Shown piece by piece: positions 10,344-20,097 of a DNA stretch of 64,000 nt (its first letter is position 1; the number at the start of each line of letters is the position of its first letter). The position numbers were made by a program, and so were the translations under genes. Where the stretch lies: the NCBI GenBank assembly GCA_030374805.1, contig JARGSG010000227.1:372001-436000 (forward strand). Direction: 5' to 3'. Source of the DNA: Gracilaria gracilis. Its lineage: Eukaryota > Rhodophyta > Florideophyceae > Gracilariales > Gracilariaceae. The notes under the pieces were generated by a model that was not told where the DNA came from, searched no databases, and worked only from the letters and a program-made list of their open reading frames with translations.

Positions 10344-11105
10344 ATGGGCTTCAAAGAAGAAGCATTAGATATTCCACTGGATCGTTCTCTGCAGATAAAA
10401 GTCTTGCTTCCAATAACGATTGTTACGGTCTTAATGAATCTCTTACGAATTAATCTTTCAAAACTGATACTAAGGGAACCTCCGGCAAGTTTAATGAAAA
10501 CCCGCGATTCGAATCGTCTTCATCGCGCTCAAAATCTGAGAGCTAATGGCCATGTACTTTCCCGCATTCAATATGAAGTTCGTCGATTCTATCTGGTGCA
10601 AGAGAACGGCCCATTGCATAAGCCGCCAACAAACGTAGCCACAATGTCACCGTTGATGAATCCGGAAAGCCTTGCCAACCAAGTGCTCTCTGTAATAATC
10701 AACGTTGCACCGCAAATGATCTTCGGAGCGTGGGCGCGATATACCTTTGCAGGCATTGCCGTTTGCAGATTGCCATTTACTTTGACTCCACGTTTTAGGT
10801 CGATGCTGCAGAGTGGACTCGATTTAAGTGCCCAAAACCTCGACGTTAGTTACGTGAGCGCTCTGAGTTGGTATGTCCTCAATCTTTTCGGTAATGCTGG
10901 TCTTCTCTCTCTTTTGACCAGCGGTTCTACTCATGATGATATACTTATTCCGAACGCTTTAAATCAAATATCTATGAACGTGGCACCTGACAAGGTATGT
11001 TCCAAAGAACGTGAAGCGGTGAGGAAAGCTGCTCACAGTTTTCGTCTTAGCCAGTTCGAGGAACGCTTGCTTCACATGCCGGCAAAGGATTTTGGTGCGT
11101 TCTGA
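10344..11105 (+). CDS. EMC3: ER membrane protein complex subunit 3
   Basis: 253 residues (human EMC3 261), starting at ATG 10344 (MGFKEEALDIPLDRSLQ); the frame upstream opens only on GTG. It follows EMC3/TMEM111 throughout. A first membrane segment (VLLPITIVTVLMNLLR) is followed by a cytosolic basic region with RAQNLRANG and SRIQYEVRRFYLVQ, then a PMxNPESLANQ-like stretch. Next come the conserved second and third segments around PQMIFGAWARYTFAGI and the FTLTPRFRSMLQSGLDL and YVSALSWYVLNLFG motifs. EMC3 is the Oxa1-superfamily core of the EMC insertase of the ER. It is notable that a mitochondrial member of the same superfamily, OXA1, lies 2 kb upstream; this is probably coincidence. Confidence 0.93.
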   Translation: MGFKEEALDIPLDRSLQIKVLLPITIVTVLMNLLRINLSKLILREPPASLMKTRDSNRLHRAQNLRANGHVLSRIQYEVRRFYLVQENGPLHKPPTNVATMSPLMNPESLANQVLSVIINVAPQMIFGAWARYTFAGIAVCRLPFTLTPRFRSMLQSGLDLSAQNLDVSYVSALSWYVLNLFGNAGLLSLLTSGSTHDDILIPNALNQISMNVAPDKVCSKEREAVRKAAHSFRLSQFEERLLHMPAKDFGAF

Positions 11106-12007
11106 CCGAACACGTTGCTCTTCGTTTCGGGCCCTTTCAGAAGCTATGCTTTGGACCTTTCAACAGTAGCATTTGATGTCCGCATACCTTGTACCAATAC
11201 GAAATCTCAACAAGAAGAAGGAAGGCATGACATCCCGCTAGATAACGATCATCCTTTTCATCTTTGCGGTAATGGTTTGCGCAGTCTTGGAAAAGAACGA
11301 GAATGATATGTACACCTTACACCGTATACATCATTCTTTCTTCTCCAGGAATAGGCAGTGCAGTTCTATGTAAATTTTCCATTCGCATGTATAGATGTGT
11401 GTCAAGGAATGAGGCTAGTAGCCTGCTATCAAAAGACTTGACAAGAACTAACGGCTCGGCACCAACGAGAGTGCAAGTCACTGATACATTCCTTGGCAGT
11501 GGTGGTTTTAGGTCTTCTTCGCTAAGGACTTTCATGAACTGTCTGCGTCAGAAAAGGAAAACTCCCTTGTTCTTCTCGGAATGTAAAGTCCGCGGTTACT
11601 CTAGATTTCTGCAAATCGCAATTGAGTGCGAGGACTCTACCCAGACGCAATCCCAATTTCAAGGCAAACGAAAATCCAGTGTATGGGTTATTTTCGTCTT
11701 ATCTTCATTGCGTTCTGTGAATGAATAGCATTAAAGACATTTATGTTATCTTATACTTTTGAAGGGCTTGTTTGATTGGTGAGAATGGTCATGGTAAATT
11801 GAAAAGAAAGAAGAGTAGGGCATAGACTTCGACCAACATAAGAGGTCGAGGTCGAGGTCAAGGAAGAGAAAGGCGAAAAATTGATAATGATAAGATTAAT
11901 AAGCCATGAAGCACACACTTGATGAAGTGGGGGCGGAAAGCTCAACAACTTCCGGCAAAAGGAATGATTTCTATACAAAAGGCAGTGAATGAACGAACAT
12001 GATAGGT
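11106..12007. other. Intergenic, no gene recognised
   Basis: About 900 bases after EMC3. An ATG-started 141-codon frame (11303-11728) is present but has no domain, odd composition and no supporting context, so it is not called as a gene. Confidence 0.4.
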
Positions 12008-12052
12008 AAGAGCCTCTTACTAAGAGGCTCTTAAGAGCCTCTTACTAAGAGG
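12008..12052. repeat. Tandem palindromic hairpin unit
   Basis: A 25-nt perfect inverted repeat (12-nt arms AAGAGCCTCTTA and TAAGAGGCTCTT around a single C) occurs at 12008-12032 and again, shortened to 20 nt, at 12033-12052. It lies 26 bases beyond the stop of the cupin gene on the minus strand, so it would form a strong hairpin in that transcript's 3' end. Confidence 0.85.
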
Positions 12053-12077
12053 GCTAACCTTGAAGGCTGTGAAACGA

Positions 12078-12587
12078 TTAATATCGTTGTCGAAACTGAA
12101 AGCCATCTTCCCTCTCAAGCTTTGGAAAACACCACATCAGCCACATAGGTTGATCGCCAGCGTTGTGAAATGCATGACTAGCACCGGTAGCAATATGAAT
12201 CATAGAACCGGTGTGAATAGGGGTTTTATATCCATTCTCAATGTAGACATATCCCTGTCCGTCGTAAACAAGAACAATCTCTTCAGAACTATGCGAGTGG
12301 GGCGGGATCCAAGCGCCAGACTCAATGCGCTCAAGCCCGGCATGAAACTGTTTGGATTGGACTGTCTCCCAATTTGTTCTATTCGTACTACTCTCCGAAT
12401 CCAGAGCAATCGGGTGGACTCGTTGCATACCAACGCCGGTCCACGCGTTATATACTTTTATGGGGCCGTCATCATTAAGGGCGGCAGGTTTTCGAAACGA
12501 CAAGGACGTCATTCCAATGCTCACACAAGCCAGCACAAACGACGCAGCAGAACGGAACGGAACTCTCGAGGAACTACGGTGATCCAT
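12078..12587 (-). CDS. Small cupin-2 protein with N-terminal membrane anchor
   Basis: 169 residues from the first ATG (MDHRSSSRVPF; the longer frame begins on TTG). Residues about 11-26 are hydrophobic (AASFVLACVSIGMTSL), a signal peptide or anchor. A single cupin barrel follows, with motif 1 PPHSHSSEEIVLVYDGQGYV (His, His, Glu metal ligands) and motif 2 GSMIHIATGASHAFHN (last His ligand). The intact ligand set suggests a metal-bound enzyme or sugar-binding cupin of the secretory route; the substrate cannot be told. It ends just before the hairpin repeat at 12008-12052 and lies 152 bases beyond the EPSP synthase stop on the same strand. Confidence 0.75.
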   Translation of the reverse strand: MDHRSSSRVPFRSAASFVLACVSIGMTSLSFRKPAALNDDGPIKVYNAWTGVGMQRVHPIALDSESSTNRTNWETVQSKQFHAGLERIESGAWIPPHSHSSEEIVLVYDGQGYVYIENGYKTPIHTGSMIHIATGASHAFHNAGDQPMWLMWCFPKLEREDGFQFRQRY

Positions 12588-12739
12588 GAAAGCAGACGAC
12601 CAACATAACAAGCGCGCACGGCAGAAGAGTCTGCCGCTCCAGCAAGAAGTGCGAACGAGGTGCAGAACACGAGATATCGTCTTTATGGACAAGAGCCGCC
12701 CGCGTCACGTCACGTGAGCATCATCCTTTGTCACGCGCG

Positions 12740-14200
12740 TCACGCGTCGGTCAGTTTGGCCAGTTCATCGAAGTACGTCGGGAACGTCTTCGCCGTGCAC
12801 GCGGGGTCATTGATCACAACCGGCACGTCGCCGCAAGCCGCCAGAGAGAAAGCCATCGCCATTCGATGGTCGTCGTAAGTATCGATGGAAACTCCTTCCC
12901 GCAGTTTCTTGGGCGGTGTGATGACGCAATAGTCGTGCCCTTCTTCAACATCTGCGCCCAACTTGCGCAGCTCCGTGACAATCGCCTTCATTCGCTCGGT
13001 CTCCTTCACGCGCCAGTTATATACGTTGCGAATCTTCGTCGTGCCCTCCGCGAAGAGAGCAGTTGTGGCGAGGCTCATTGCGGCGTCTGGGATGTCTCCA
13101 CAGTCTACGTCCACTCCCTTCAGGCGGCTGTTGGCGTCGCGTGATATGCTGATAGAGTTCTTGTCCCACTCCACTCGCGCTCCCATCTGCTCAAGCACAC
13201 TTGCGAACTCTACGTCGCCTTGAATGGATTCTGAGCCGCAGCCTCGTACTGTCACTGGTCCGCCAGTGATAGCTGCTCCAGCCAGGAAGTAGCTTGCGGA
13301 CGACGCATCACCTTCCACAAAGACTTCGCCGGGTGACTTGTATTGCTGTTGAGCCGCTACATTGAACCGCGTATACTCTGCGTTCACATCAACCTTGACT
13401 CCGTACTTAGCCATCAGATTGATGGTCATTTTCACGTACGGAACTGACACGAGGGTATCCTTGATGATGATTGTGACGTCCTTCTTTGCGAGCGGCGCGG
13501 CCATCAGCAGTGCACTTAGATACTGCGAGCTGATCTTGCCGCTCACATACGCCTCTCCGCCCGGTAACCCATCCTGGTTCCGAATTGTGACGGGCGGGCA
13601 CCCAGTATCAGAGCACTCCACATCCGCTCCCAGTTGCTTCAAGGCATCGGTCAGGTCCACAATAGGGCGCTCCCTCATTCGTGGTACGCCATCCAGCACG
13701 TAAACACCGGGCTTAGTCGCCGTGCACAGCGCGGCAGTGAGCGGTCTCATGGCAGTTCCGGCATTTCCCAGGAACAAATCTGCACTTGGAGTAGGAATGT
13801 CGCCAGCACATCCAGTCACACGCACCACATCACCAACTTGCTCATGGTGGATCCCGAGTGCATCAAGCGCCGCCTTCATGTAACGTACGTCATCCGATTG
13901 CAATAGGTTACGGATCTCAGTTGTGCCACTTGCCAGAGCCGAGAGTAACAACACGCGATTTGACAGCGACTTGGATCCCGGTAGGTTAATGGTACCACTC
14001 ATATGTTTGATAGGATTCAACCGAATTGATTCAGCGGTCGACATCGCCATGCGGACGCGCATGCAGCGTCGCACATGGACAGGTGCACGGGCATTCGAAC
14101 GATGAGACGAGATTTGTCTATCGCCACCGCGAACGAACGATGAACGTGCGCTGCGTGAAGACAGCAGTGGAGCTGATACGAACGTGAGCAGCGGCGTCAT
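12740..14200 (-). CDS. aroA: EPSP synthase (3-phosphoshikimate 1-carboxyvinyltransferase), plastid
   Basis: 486 residues from ATG. Residues 1 to about 55 are rich in Ser, Arg and Ala ([15 protein letters not shown]), a plastid transit peptide. The mature enzyme follows plant EPSPS closely: [20 protein letters not shown] (73-92), [17 protein letters not shown] (about 142-158), [60 protein letters not shown], and [16 protein letters not shown] near the end. It joins shikimate-3-phosphate and PEP in the sixth step of aromatic amino acid synthesis. It is a single-function plant-type enzyme, not a domain of the fungal-type AROM pentafunctional protein. All catalytic signatures are intact. Confidence 0.97.
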   Translation of the reverse strand: MTPLLTFVSAPLLSSRSARSSFVRGGDRQISSHRSNARAPVHVRRCMRVRMAMSTAESIRLNPIKHMSGTINLPGSKSLSNRVLLLSALASGTTEIRNLLQSDDVRYMKAALDALGIHHEQVGDVVRVTGCAGDIPTPSADLFLGNAGTAMRPLTAALCTATKPGVYVLDGVPRMRERPIVDLTDALKQLGADVECSDTGCPPVTIRNQDGLPGGEAYVSGKISSQYLSALLMAAPLAKKDVTIIIKDTLVSVPYVKMTINLMAKYGVKVDVNAEYTRFNVAAQQQYKSPGEVFVEGDASSASYFLAGAAITGGPVTVRGCGSESIQGDVEFASVLEQMGARVEWDKNSISISRDANSRLKGVDVDCGDIPDAAMSLATTALFAEGTTKIRNVYNWRVKETERMKAIVTELRKLGADVEEGHDYCVITPPKKLREGVSIDTYDDHRMAMAFSLAACGDVPVVINDPACTAKTFPTYFDELAKLTDA

Positions 14201-15300
14201 TCGAGGGCGGATGCTTCAAGGCGGCGTCCGATACAATCGTATCAGGAACGGAAATGCAAGTTAGTCGAAGTGTGCGAGAGGTTTAAGATGAAGTTCGGAG
14301 AGCAGCGGGAGACGATCCGTTGGACGATGGTTTTTTAGATGCGAACAGGCGGCCGGGCGCTCGCGCATGAGATTGCGCATCAAATTCAGCGAACACGTCA
14401 GCACCGCTCACAGCGCGTATGATAAACAATCCACGAAGGTAAAGACGAACGCAGTCACATGTTCGACAGCAAATGCCAATCTCATCTAGCTCGATGCTCT
14501 CGCTTCTACTCCCAAGCCCAGCCTTCCTTAAAGAGTCATCGCCCAGTTTCTCTCTCATTTGCTTCCCCTTTTCTGACGTGTGTCAGTGTTCATGCCGAAA
14601 CTATGCACGTTGAGGGATCCCTCTTACCTGCAACTAATCCCTTCCAGACACTGACAACTTCATAATACAGGCGTTGGCTCACTCTTCGCCTATAATCGTG
14701 TTCAATTTCTTCCCACATCTGCTCAACATTGATGGCGGTCCGGGAACGTGGGACGGAGAGTTTGCGAAAGCGTCATATACAGTGTCATTCCAGCAGACCT
14801 GGTCTTGTCCTGATTCAACGCCAAGCAATCCTCTGATGCGGCAGAATTGTCCGAGTGAGTAGCTTTCAGATGTATACGGGTAATCTACCGCCATAGTAAT
14901 GCATGATCAGACTTTCAATCTCAACGGAGCTCGACGAGATTCAATCCTTCAATCAGAGTGTCGGGCCTAGTGTTTGCTTGAGAAGCCGATAGTCAAATTG
15001 TTCTCATGAACTGATTACAGACGGCTAAACGTTTCGGCATAGAAGTTACACCCCATGATAACCTTGAAGGAGCAAAAGCCACTCGAGAGGAACGTTATTC
15101 GTACAAGACGGTCACTCTAGTCCATGTTGCAACAGTTAGAGATTTACACGCATATCTTGATTCAATAGTTATGTCTATACGACGCAGTTTCTACCGTATC
15201 GAAACTCAGAACCTAACGCACATCATGTAATTAAAGAAACAATGTCGATACCAATATATACAGAGACTGCACCTGACGCAAAGTCGTAAAGCGCAATATG
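14201..15300. other. Intergenic; possible unresolved spliced gene
   Basis: About 1.1 kb between EPSP synthase and the glycosyltransferase. On the plus strand an open stretch after AG at 14670 (to a GTGAGT donor-like site near 14856) and another after ATTACAG (15021-15230, 70 codons to TAA) could be exons, but neither has a domain I recognise. No gene called. Confidence 0.35.
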
Positions 15301-16944
15301 TTAAGCTGGGAGCGCATCTTTGGTTAAGACGGAGATATCCACATCGGCGTCTGCCATCAGCTTTGCTACTGTTTCCTGGCTACCGAGTGTCATGTACACA
15401 GTTCGCATACAATCCTTGTAGTGCTTGTTTCTTGGGCATTCTTTGCTATGCCACTGATGTAACAAACCGGGCTCAAGCGTACGAAACACTGCATAGTCCG
15501 CATCATCCCTGAACTGATTGTACAGGAAAACATCTTCTGAACCCCAACCTTGGAACTTCTTTTCTTCATTTCCTCCGAAACCACCAACCTTGTCAAAGTC
15601 AGCCTTGTACATACAGACCATTCCATAGCTGCTCCTTCGCCAAAATCCATCCTTACTCGACAAGGACTTTCCATGCGGATATAATGAAAACATCACAGGA
15701 AACCATACTTGGGATCCCCTAATAGAATTCATTCTGCAGTTTTGCAGGAAGTTTCCACGAATAACAAGGTCCACATCTGAGAAAAACATGATCTCCTTGT
15801 CAGGAACAAGCTTAGCTGCCTCTCGTATTGCCACAGCGCGTGAAAAACCACCATTCACATCTCCACGGGAACGCGCTATTTTGATCCTAGTCGAAGTGAG
15901 TTGTTTATATTTCTTCAATTCAGACTTGATCTGCGGTTCTTCTTTCTCCGTAGTGGCGATTATGACGCGAAGCAGGTCAGTTTGGGTCTTCTTAAAGTAG
16001 ACATCAAACATAGTCAAGAAGGTCGCCAACCTAGAGGGACGCCCGGAATATGCCACTATTATGTGGATGCGCACTGCTTCATGAGGGCGCACAAAATGTA
16101 CTTGGCAAGGTTTTCCGTAGCCCTTCGTTACCGTCACTACACGACTTACGTTGGGCTTTGAGGCACGTTTGGTACCGTTGCGGTTATAGTATTCGACGAC
16201 AGCCCGGACATTAACAATGCTCTGAAAGCCATCGCGACGAGTATTACGCATGTATACGACAGGCGTGTTAAAATTGTTTAGAGTACCCTTCTTAACATCT
16301 TGTTGTATGAGTGAGATGGCAACCTTTCGAACATCATCATAATCTGTGTCCAACCCGGCCCCTAGTTCATCAACCGTATGCACACTGGGGCGATCAGCGT
16401 GGTAAAGAAATCGTTTCTCACCGACGACCGCAAAAACATCATCAAAATCTCTAGGTTGTTTGGCGAATCGTCTTCCCTCGATCTCTGCGCGATCAGCACC
16501 GCGACTGAGGCAAGGATGAAACATGGAACGCTGTGAGGAGACATAACACTTCCCAAAGAAGGAGTCGCTTACATCATCTGTCATAAAAAAGGCGTGGCCA
16601 TCATGCCCACCACTAAGAAGGCGTGGTGGACGATCGGCAAAGGCTGCTGATGGATTCGACACAGCAGGCACTGCAGCCGAAAAGAAACGTTCCAACTGGG
16701 CAGTTGGCAAACGGCCAAAGGACGCTTGTAGGCTAGGAGGGCTGGCGCGCTGTGAGGGCTTCCATAACAAAACTCCTCCGAACAATATTAAACAAGATAT
16801 GGGTACAAGAAGCAGGCCCCAAGAGAAGCGAAAGTGCGGCTTAGGTGGTGTGGGACGGCGATGTACCGGCAATGGCGGAGAGGAGGCAATGGTTGAGGTT
16901 GTGCGAAAGCGACGAGAAGTGCTCACAAAGGTATTAGCTACCAT
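15301..16944 (-). CDS. Chondroitin GalNAc-transferase-like type II Golgi glycosyltransferase
   Basis: 547 residues from the first in-frame ATG (MVANTFVSTSRR; the longer frame opens on TTG). A short basic N-terminal tail and one hydrophobic segment (about 43-61, LLLVPISCLILFGGVLLW) give the type II topology of Golgi transferases. After a stem, the C-terminal 250 residues match the CHGN/chondroitin synthase family: IHIIVAYSGRPSRLATFLTMF, a metal-binding DVD in FFSDVDLVIRGNF, and the GT7-like acceptor motif FQGWGSEDVFLYNQF. Animals use these enzymes for chondroitin sulfate. Red algae carry many relatives that have been proposed to act in sulfated galactan synthesis, which is the likely role here by inference. 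Cysteines near the end (KECPRNKHYKDC) suit a lumenal domain. Confidence 0.83.
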   Translation of the reverse strand: MVANTFVSTSRRFRTTSTIASSPPLPVHRRPTPPKPHFRFSWGLLLVPISCLILFGGVLLWKPSQRASPPSLQASFGRLPTAQLERFFSAAVPAVSNPSAAFADRPPRLLSGGHDGHAFFMTDDVSDSFFGKCYVSSQRSMFHPCLSRGADRAEIEGRRFAKQPRDFDDVFAVVGEKRFLYHADRPSVHTVDELGAGLDTDYDDVRKVAISLIQQDVKKGTLNNFNTPVVYMRNTRRDGFQSIVNVRAVVEYYNRNGTKRASKPNVSRVVTVTKGYGKPCQVHFVRPHEAVRIHIIVAYSGRPSRLATFLTMFDVYFKKTQTDLLRVIIATTEKEEPQIKSELKKYKQLTSTRIKIARSRGDVNGGFSRAVAIREAAKLVPDKEIMFFSDVDLVIRGNFLQNCRMNSIRGSQVWFPVMFSLYPHGKSLSSKDGFWRRSSYGMVCMYKADFDKVGGFGGNEEKKFQGWGSEDVFLYNQFRDDADYAVFRTLEPGLLHQWHSKECPRNKHYKDCMRTVYMTLGSQETVAKLMADADVDISVLTKDALPA

Positions 16945-17319
16945 AGTTGATGTCCCACTGTTTGAGAAAAGAAAGCTCTTTGTTGGAGGAGGCGTAGTCT
17001 GGGTTTCGTTTGCTGGGTTTCGTTTGGTTCGTGTGTATCGAACACCCCCATACAACGACCCAGGTTTGGGTCGGGCGATGGAAGGTCGAGAAGGAAGTGT
17101 GTATCAATTCAATTGCGTGTCATCAGCCTATTGCACCTTCGCATCAAGGTTCTCGTTTTAGCTCTGTTGTGATTCGTTGCACAACTTTAAACAATGCCAG
17201 GAGTGCAATTCGGCGTCCAATTACTGTTGGATGCGAACATTTCACACTCCCCAAGGATAACCCCGTTATATATACCTTCAAGAGATCAATCTGCAAAGGT
17301 GGAATCTTGGTTTCCACTC
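16945..17319. other. Spacer between co-directional genes
   Basis: About 375 bases holding the 5' flank of the glycosyltransferase gene and the 3' flank of the hAT-like gene. No site recognised. Confidence 0.35.
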
Positions 17320-20097
17320 CTACAACAACACCCGCTCCGCCTTGAAACGGGGTTCACCCTCGGTTGCAACCCCTTCCTTCCCTGCTTTCATCCGGCTCAT
17401 ACACAACCTGAGATTCCACGCAATAAGCCGCCTCTTCTCCATCTCTGCATCCCCCTCGGATTGCTGCAAATCCTCGTTGCAGGCATTGAAGTTTGTCATG
17501 TGACGTACGGCAGCAAAAGCGGTGGTGGGAACGCTCAGCACACTGAGCGCAATGGAGCGCAATTCTGGTGTAACATGACCGTACTTCTCCCACCACTCCG
17601 AAGGATCAATACCTTCACTTGCTTCGCCAAATAAATTGTCATCCGCAAAGCGACCACTCCGGCTCTGAAACTCATGCAATTGGTCCAAAACCATCTTCAC
17701 CTCGGCTTCACCCTTCTCAGAATGATGTCCCTGCATGTACTGCACAGCTCGCTTCCACACCTCATCAACCGTGATTCCTTTCGTGTTAGACAAGTCACCA
17801 TTGGGATTCAAGAGCGCGGCGATGTATGAGATATCGTCCGCAACGGGAGGACATCCATCTACCCCTTTTCCCAGCAATCGACAAGCCACATGACCTCTTA
17901 GCAAACGTAAATCATCTTCGTACTCCCGCGACTTTTCAGAATAAAGGTCCCGCAGTGCTCCCACACAATCTGGCAAAACGTTTGCTATAGATCGGGAACG
18001 AAACACAAGTGGGCATCGAAACAAATCGCGAACATAACCGAAAGCGTGAGAATAGCTTATAGCAGGCACATCCCGCGTGATGCTGTACAAGGAAATCAAA
18101 GCCGTCAACGGCTTCATAACAGCTAAAAACGCCTTGAGGTCGTCCCGATAAGTACTAGAGAGCACCAAACGAATAATTTCTTGGCTCAGTGGTACATTTC
18201 CACAATTCTCCTCCGTTAAGGTGGTGATAAAGGTACGAGTGTCCACGACTCGTTTTCCGTCTTCATGAGCATCTTGCGCCTTACTGATAAGATCATGCGT
18301 ATACGATGCAACTTCAACGATATGACAAGATCCTATACTCTGCGGGCTTTTCGCTGTAAACTGTAGATATCGAAGGAGCTTCTCCTTTTCGTCATCATCG
18401 CGCCCGAACAATTCTTCAGAAACTGCCTTGCTGTAATCTTCTCGAAAGTATGAAGAGAGGATATTGTTTCTTCTTTGGACGCGGATAAGAAGTGGACCTT
18501 GCGCCAAAAGCTCCTGGCAAAGAATATCCACCTCCCTGGCGATATCGGGAATCCATACCAGGCCGGGCTTGCTCTTCGGAATCGCACGAGGCTTATCTAC
18601 AGCAACAAGCGGTCTGCTTATCACAATCTGCTCACACTTAATATCACATTGTTGCTGAGCCTCTTGTACAATTTCAGCAACAGTGGATAAAAAGTTGAAA
18701 CGACAGTTTTTAGAAAACAGATATGAGAGATGTGACGCTGATACATAGCGGAAAACCGAAGCCACATAGGCTGCAGATTCTTCCGCAAAAGCCACATCAT
18801 TCTTGTTTTGGACATGAAAGTTTCTGCAGCAAGCAGCTGCTTCACGGGAATTATCAGTAAAGTAAATGATAAGCTGGGCTGAGGAATGAGGGGTAGGTGG
18901 TTTGTCATTGAAGCCATCCATGAGCTCCGCGGCGGAGCGACTGGAAAAAAAGTTGTCAAGTTCCTGATGAGTAAGAATAGTATTAGGCTGAGCATTGGCC
19001 GCGTGTGGTATTGAAAATGAGGGCGTTGCATCGTTCAAAATAGGGGCGCTTCTTGTACCAAGCAGGAGATTGTGAAACAGAGGATTATCGGCAGTTGAAA
19101 ACGGAAGGTCATTGACCAGCATAAACTTAAGCACAGACAAAACAAGCGATTGGCGAGAAAGTTGAGGATCCACGACGTATTGCGCATTGTTAAGACTGTT
19201 CGGCACAACAGGAAGAGGTACATTTCGTTTACGGGCTGACTTGGAGGCGCCCTTGGTGGCACGCAACATTTGTCGAACCTCTTCCGATGCACAGCAAGAC
19301 GGAGAAAGCAAATGTCTCAACAAAAGAGTAGAGTTTTCTGAGCGATCGCGGGAAACAAACGAGCAATGAATGCATTGATTGGCAATAAAGACGCCATGTT
19401 CATCGATATGTCGTCGAAAATGAAGCAGAGCAGGTGATCTAGGACGGCCTCTCCTCGACTTTGTGATTCCCACAGGGCGAAGTTGTTGTGGGTGAACAAC
19501 GGCGGATTGCGGTTGTGAAACGGCGGCAGGAAAGGACACGGGGGGCGGTTGCGCTACAGCAGGCATGGAGGCGGACGGTTGAGACGGGTGGACATTAGGT
19601 TGCACATTGTGTTGATGCGACTTGTTGAGCGGATGCGGTTGAGAGGAGACCACAACGGTAGTCTGCTGGATGGGCGGGGACGATATGACAGACGCATGTT
19701 CTACGTGCTGCAAAAAGGCAGTGGAATTGACAAAGCGAGCCGAAAGAGCGTCCTTGATGTCCTGCGGCGCACTGCAAATACGGATGATATGGCGCGTCAA
19801 GTAGGTAGGGTTCTCCGAGCGATCGCGCGAAACGAAGTTACAAAACGTGCACTGGTTGCCGAGAAACAGGCCGTTCGGATCGACGAGGCGGCGGAAGTAG
19901 GTGAAGACGGGCGAACGAGGCCTTCCACGCCGCTTGAGCTTGCGATGCGGCGTGGGCTGTGTCGGGGTGGGGGTGGTGGTGGTGGCGGCGGCGGCGGAGG
20001 CGGCAGCGGCGGCAGCGGCAGCTGCAGCGGCGGCAGAGGCGCTAGTGCTGAGCGACGGGGAAGAAGGCTGCGTGGGCTGATTGGTGGCCACTTGCAT
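17320..20097 (-). CDS. hAT-transposase-derived protein with two BED-like zinc fingers
   Basis: 925 residues from ATG (MQVATNQPTQ; the longer frame opens on GTG). A poly-Ala/Thr N-terminus (about 20-45) is followed by two copies of one module. Each has an AT-hook-like RRGRPRSP and then a Cys/His finger: C83-x2-C86 with H103-x4-C108, and C242-x2-C245 with H262 and C268/C269. The copies share NQC-x2-C-x-FVSRDRSEN. The C-terminus (about 850-915) fits the hAT dimerisation region (WWEKYGHVTPELRSIALSVL and then N-x2-L near the end). I cannot find the usual hAT catalytic landmarks and saw no terminal inverted repeats, so a domesticated DNA-binding protein is more likely than an active transposon. Its target and role are unknown. 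Head-to-head with the gene at 20924. Confidence 0.7.
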   Translation of the reverse strand: MQVATNQPTQPSSPSLSTSASAAAAAAAAAAAASAAAATTTTPTPTQPTPHRKLKRRGRPRSPVFTYFRRLVDPNGLFLGNQCTFCNFVSRDRSENPTYLTRHIIRICSAPQDIKDALSARFVNSTAFLQHVEHASVISSPPIQQTTVVVSSQPHPLNKSHQHNVQPNVHPSQPSASMPAVAQPPPVSFPAAVSQPQSAVVHPQQLRPVGITKSRRGRPRSPALLHFRRHIDEHGVFIANQCIHCSFVSRDRSENSTLLLRHLLSPSCCASEEVRQMLRATKGASKSARKRNVPLPVVPNSLNNAQYVVDPQLSRQSLVLSVLKFMLVNDLPFSTADNPLFHNLLLGTRSAPILNDATPSFSIPHAANAQPNTILTHQELDNFFSSRSAAELMDGFNDKPPTPHSSAQLIIYFTDNSREAAACCRNFHVQNKNDVAFAEESAAYVASVFRYVSASHLSYLFSKNCRFNFLSTVAEIVQEAQQQCDIKCEQIVISRPLVAVDKPRAIPKSKPGLVWIPDIAREVDILCQELLAQGPLLIRVQRRNNILSSYFREDYSKAVSEELFGRDDDEKEKLLRYLQFTAKSPQSIGSCHIVEVASYTHDLISKAQDAHEDGKRVVDTRTFITTLTEENCGNVPLSQEIIRLVLSSTYRDDLKAFLAVMKPLTALISLYSITRDVPAISYSHAFGYVRDLFRCPLVFRSRSIANVLPDCVGALRDLYSEKSREYEDDLRLLRGHVACRLLGKGVDGCPPVADDISYIAALLNPNGDLSNTKGITVDEVWKRAVQYMQGHHSEKGEAEVKMVLDQLHEFQSRSGRFADDNLFGEASEGIDPSEWWEKYGHVTPELRSIALSVLSVPTTAFAAVRHMTNFNACNEDLQQSEGDAEMEKRRLIAWNLRLCMSRMKAGKEGVATEGEPRFKAERVLL

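Noticed and set aside
11303-11728. 141-codon ATG frame after EMC3
   Set aside because: No domain, no membrane or targeting pattern, irregular composition.
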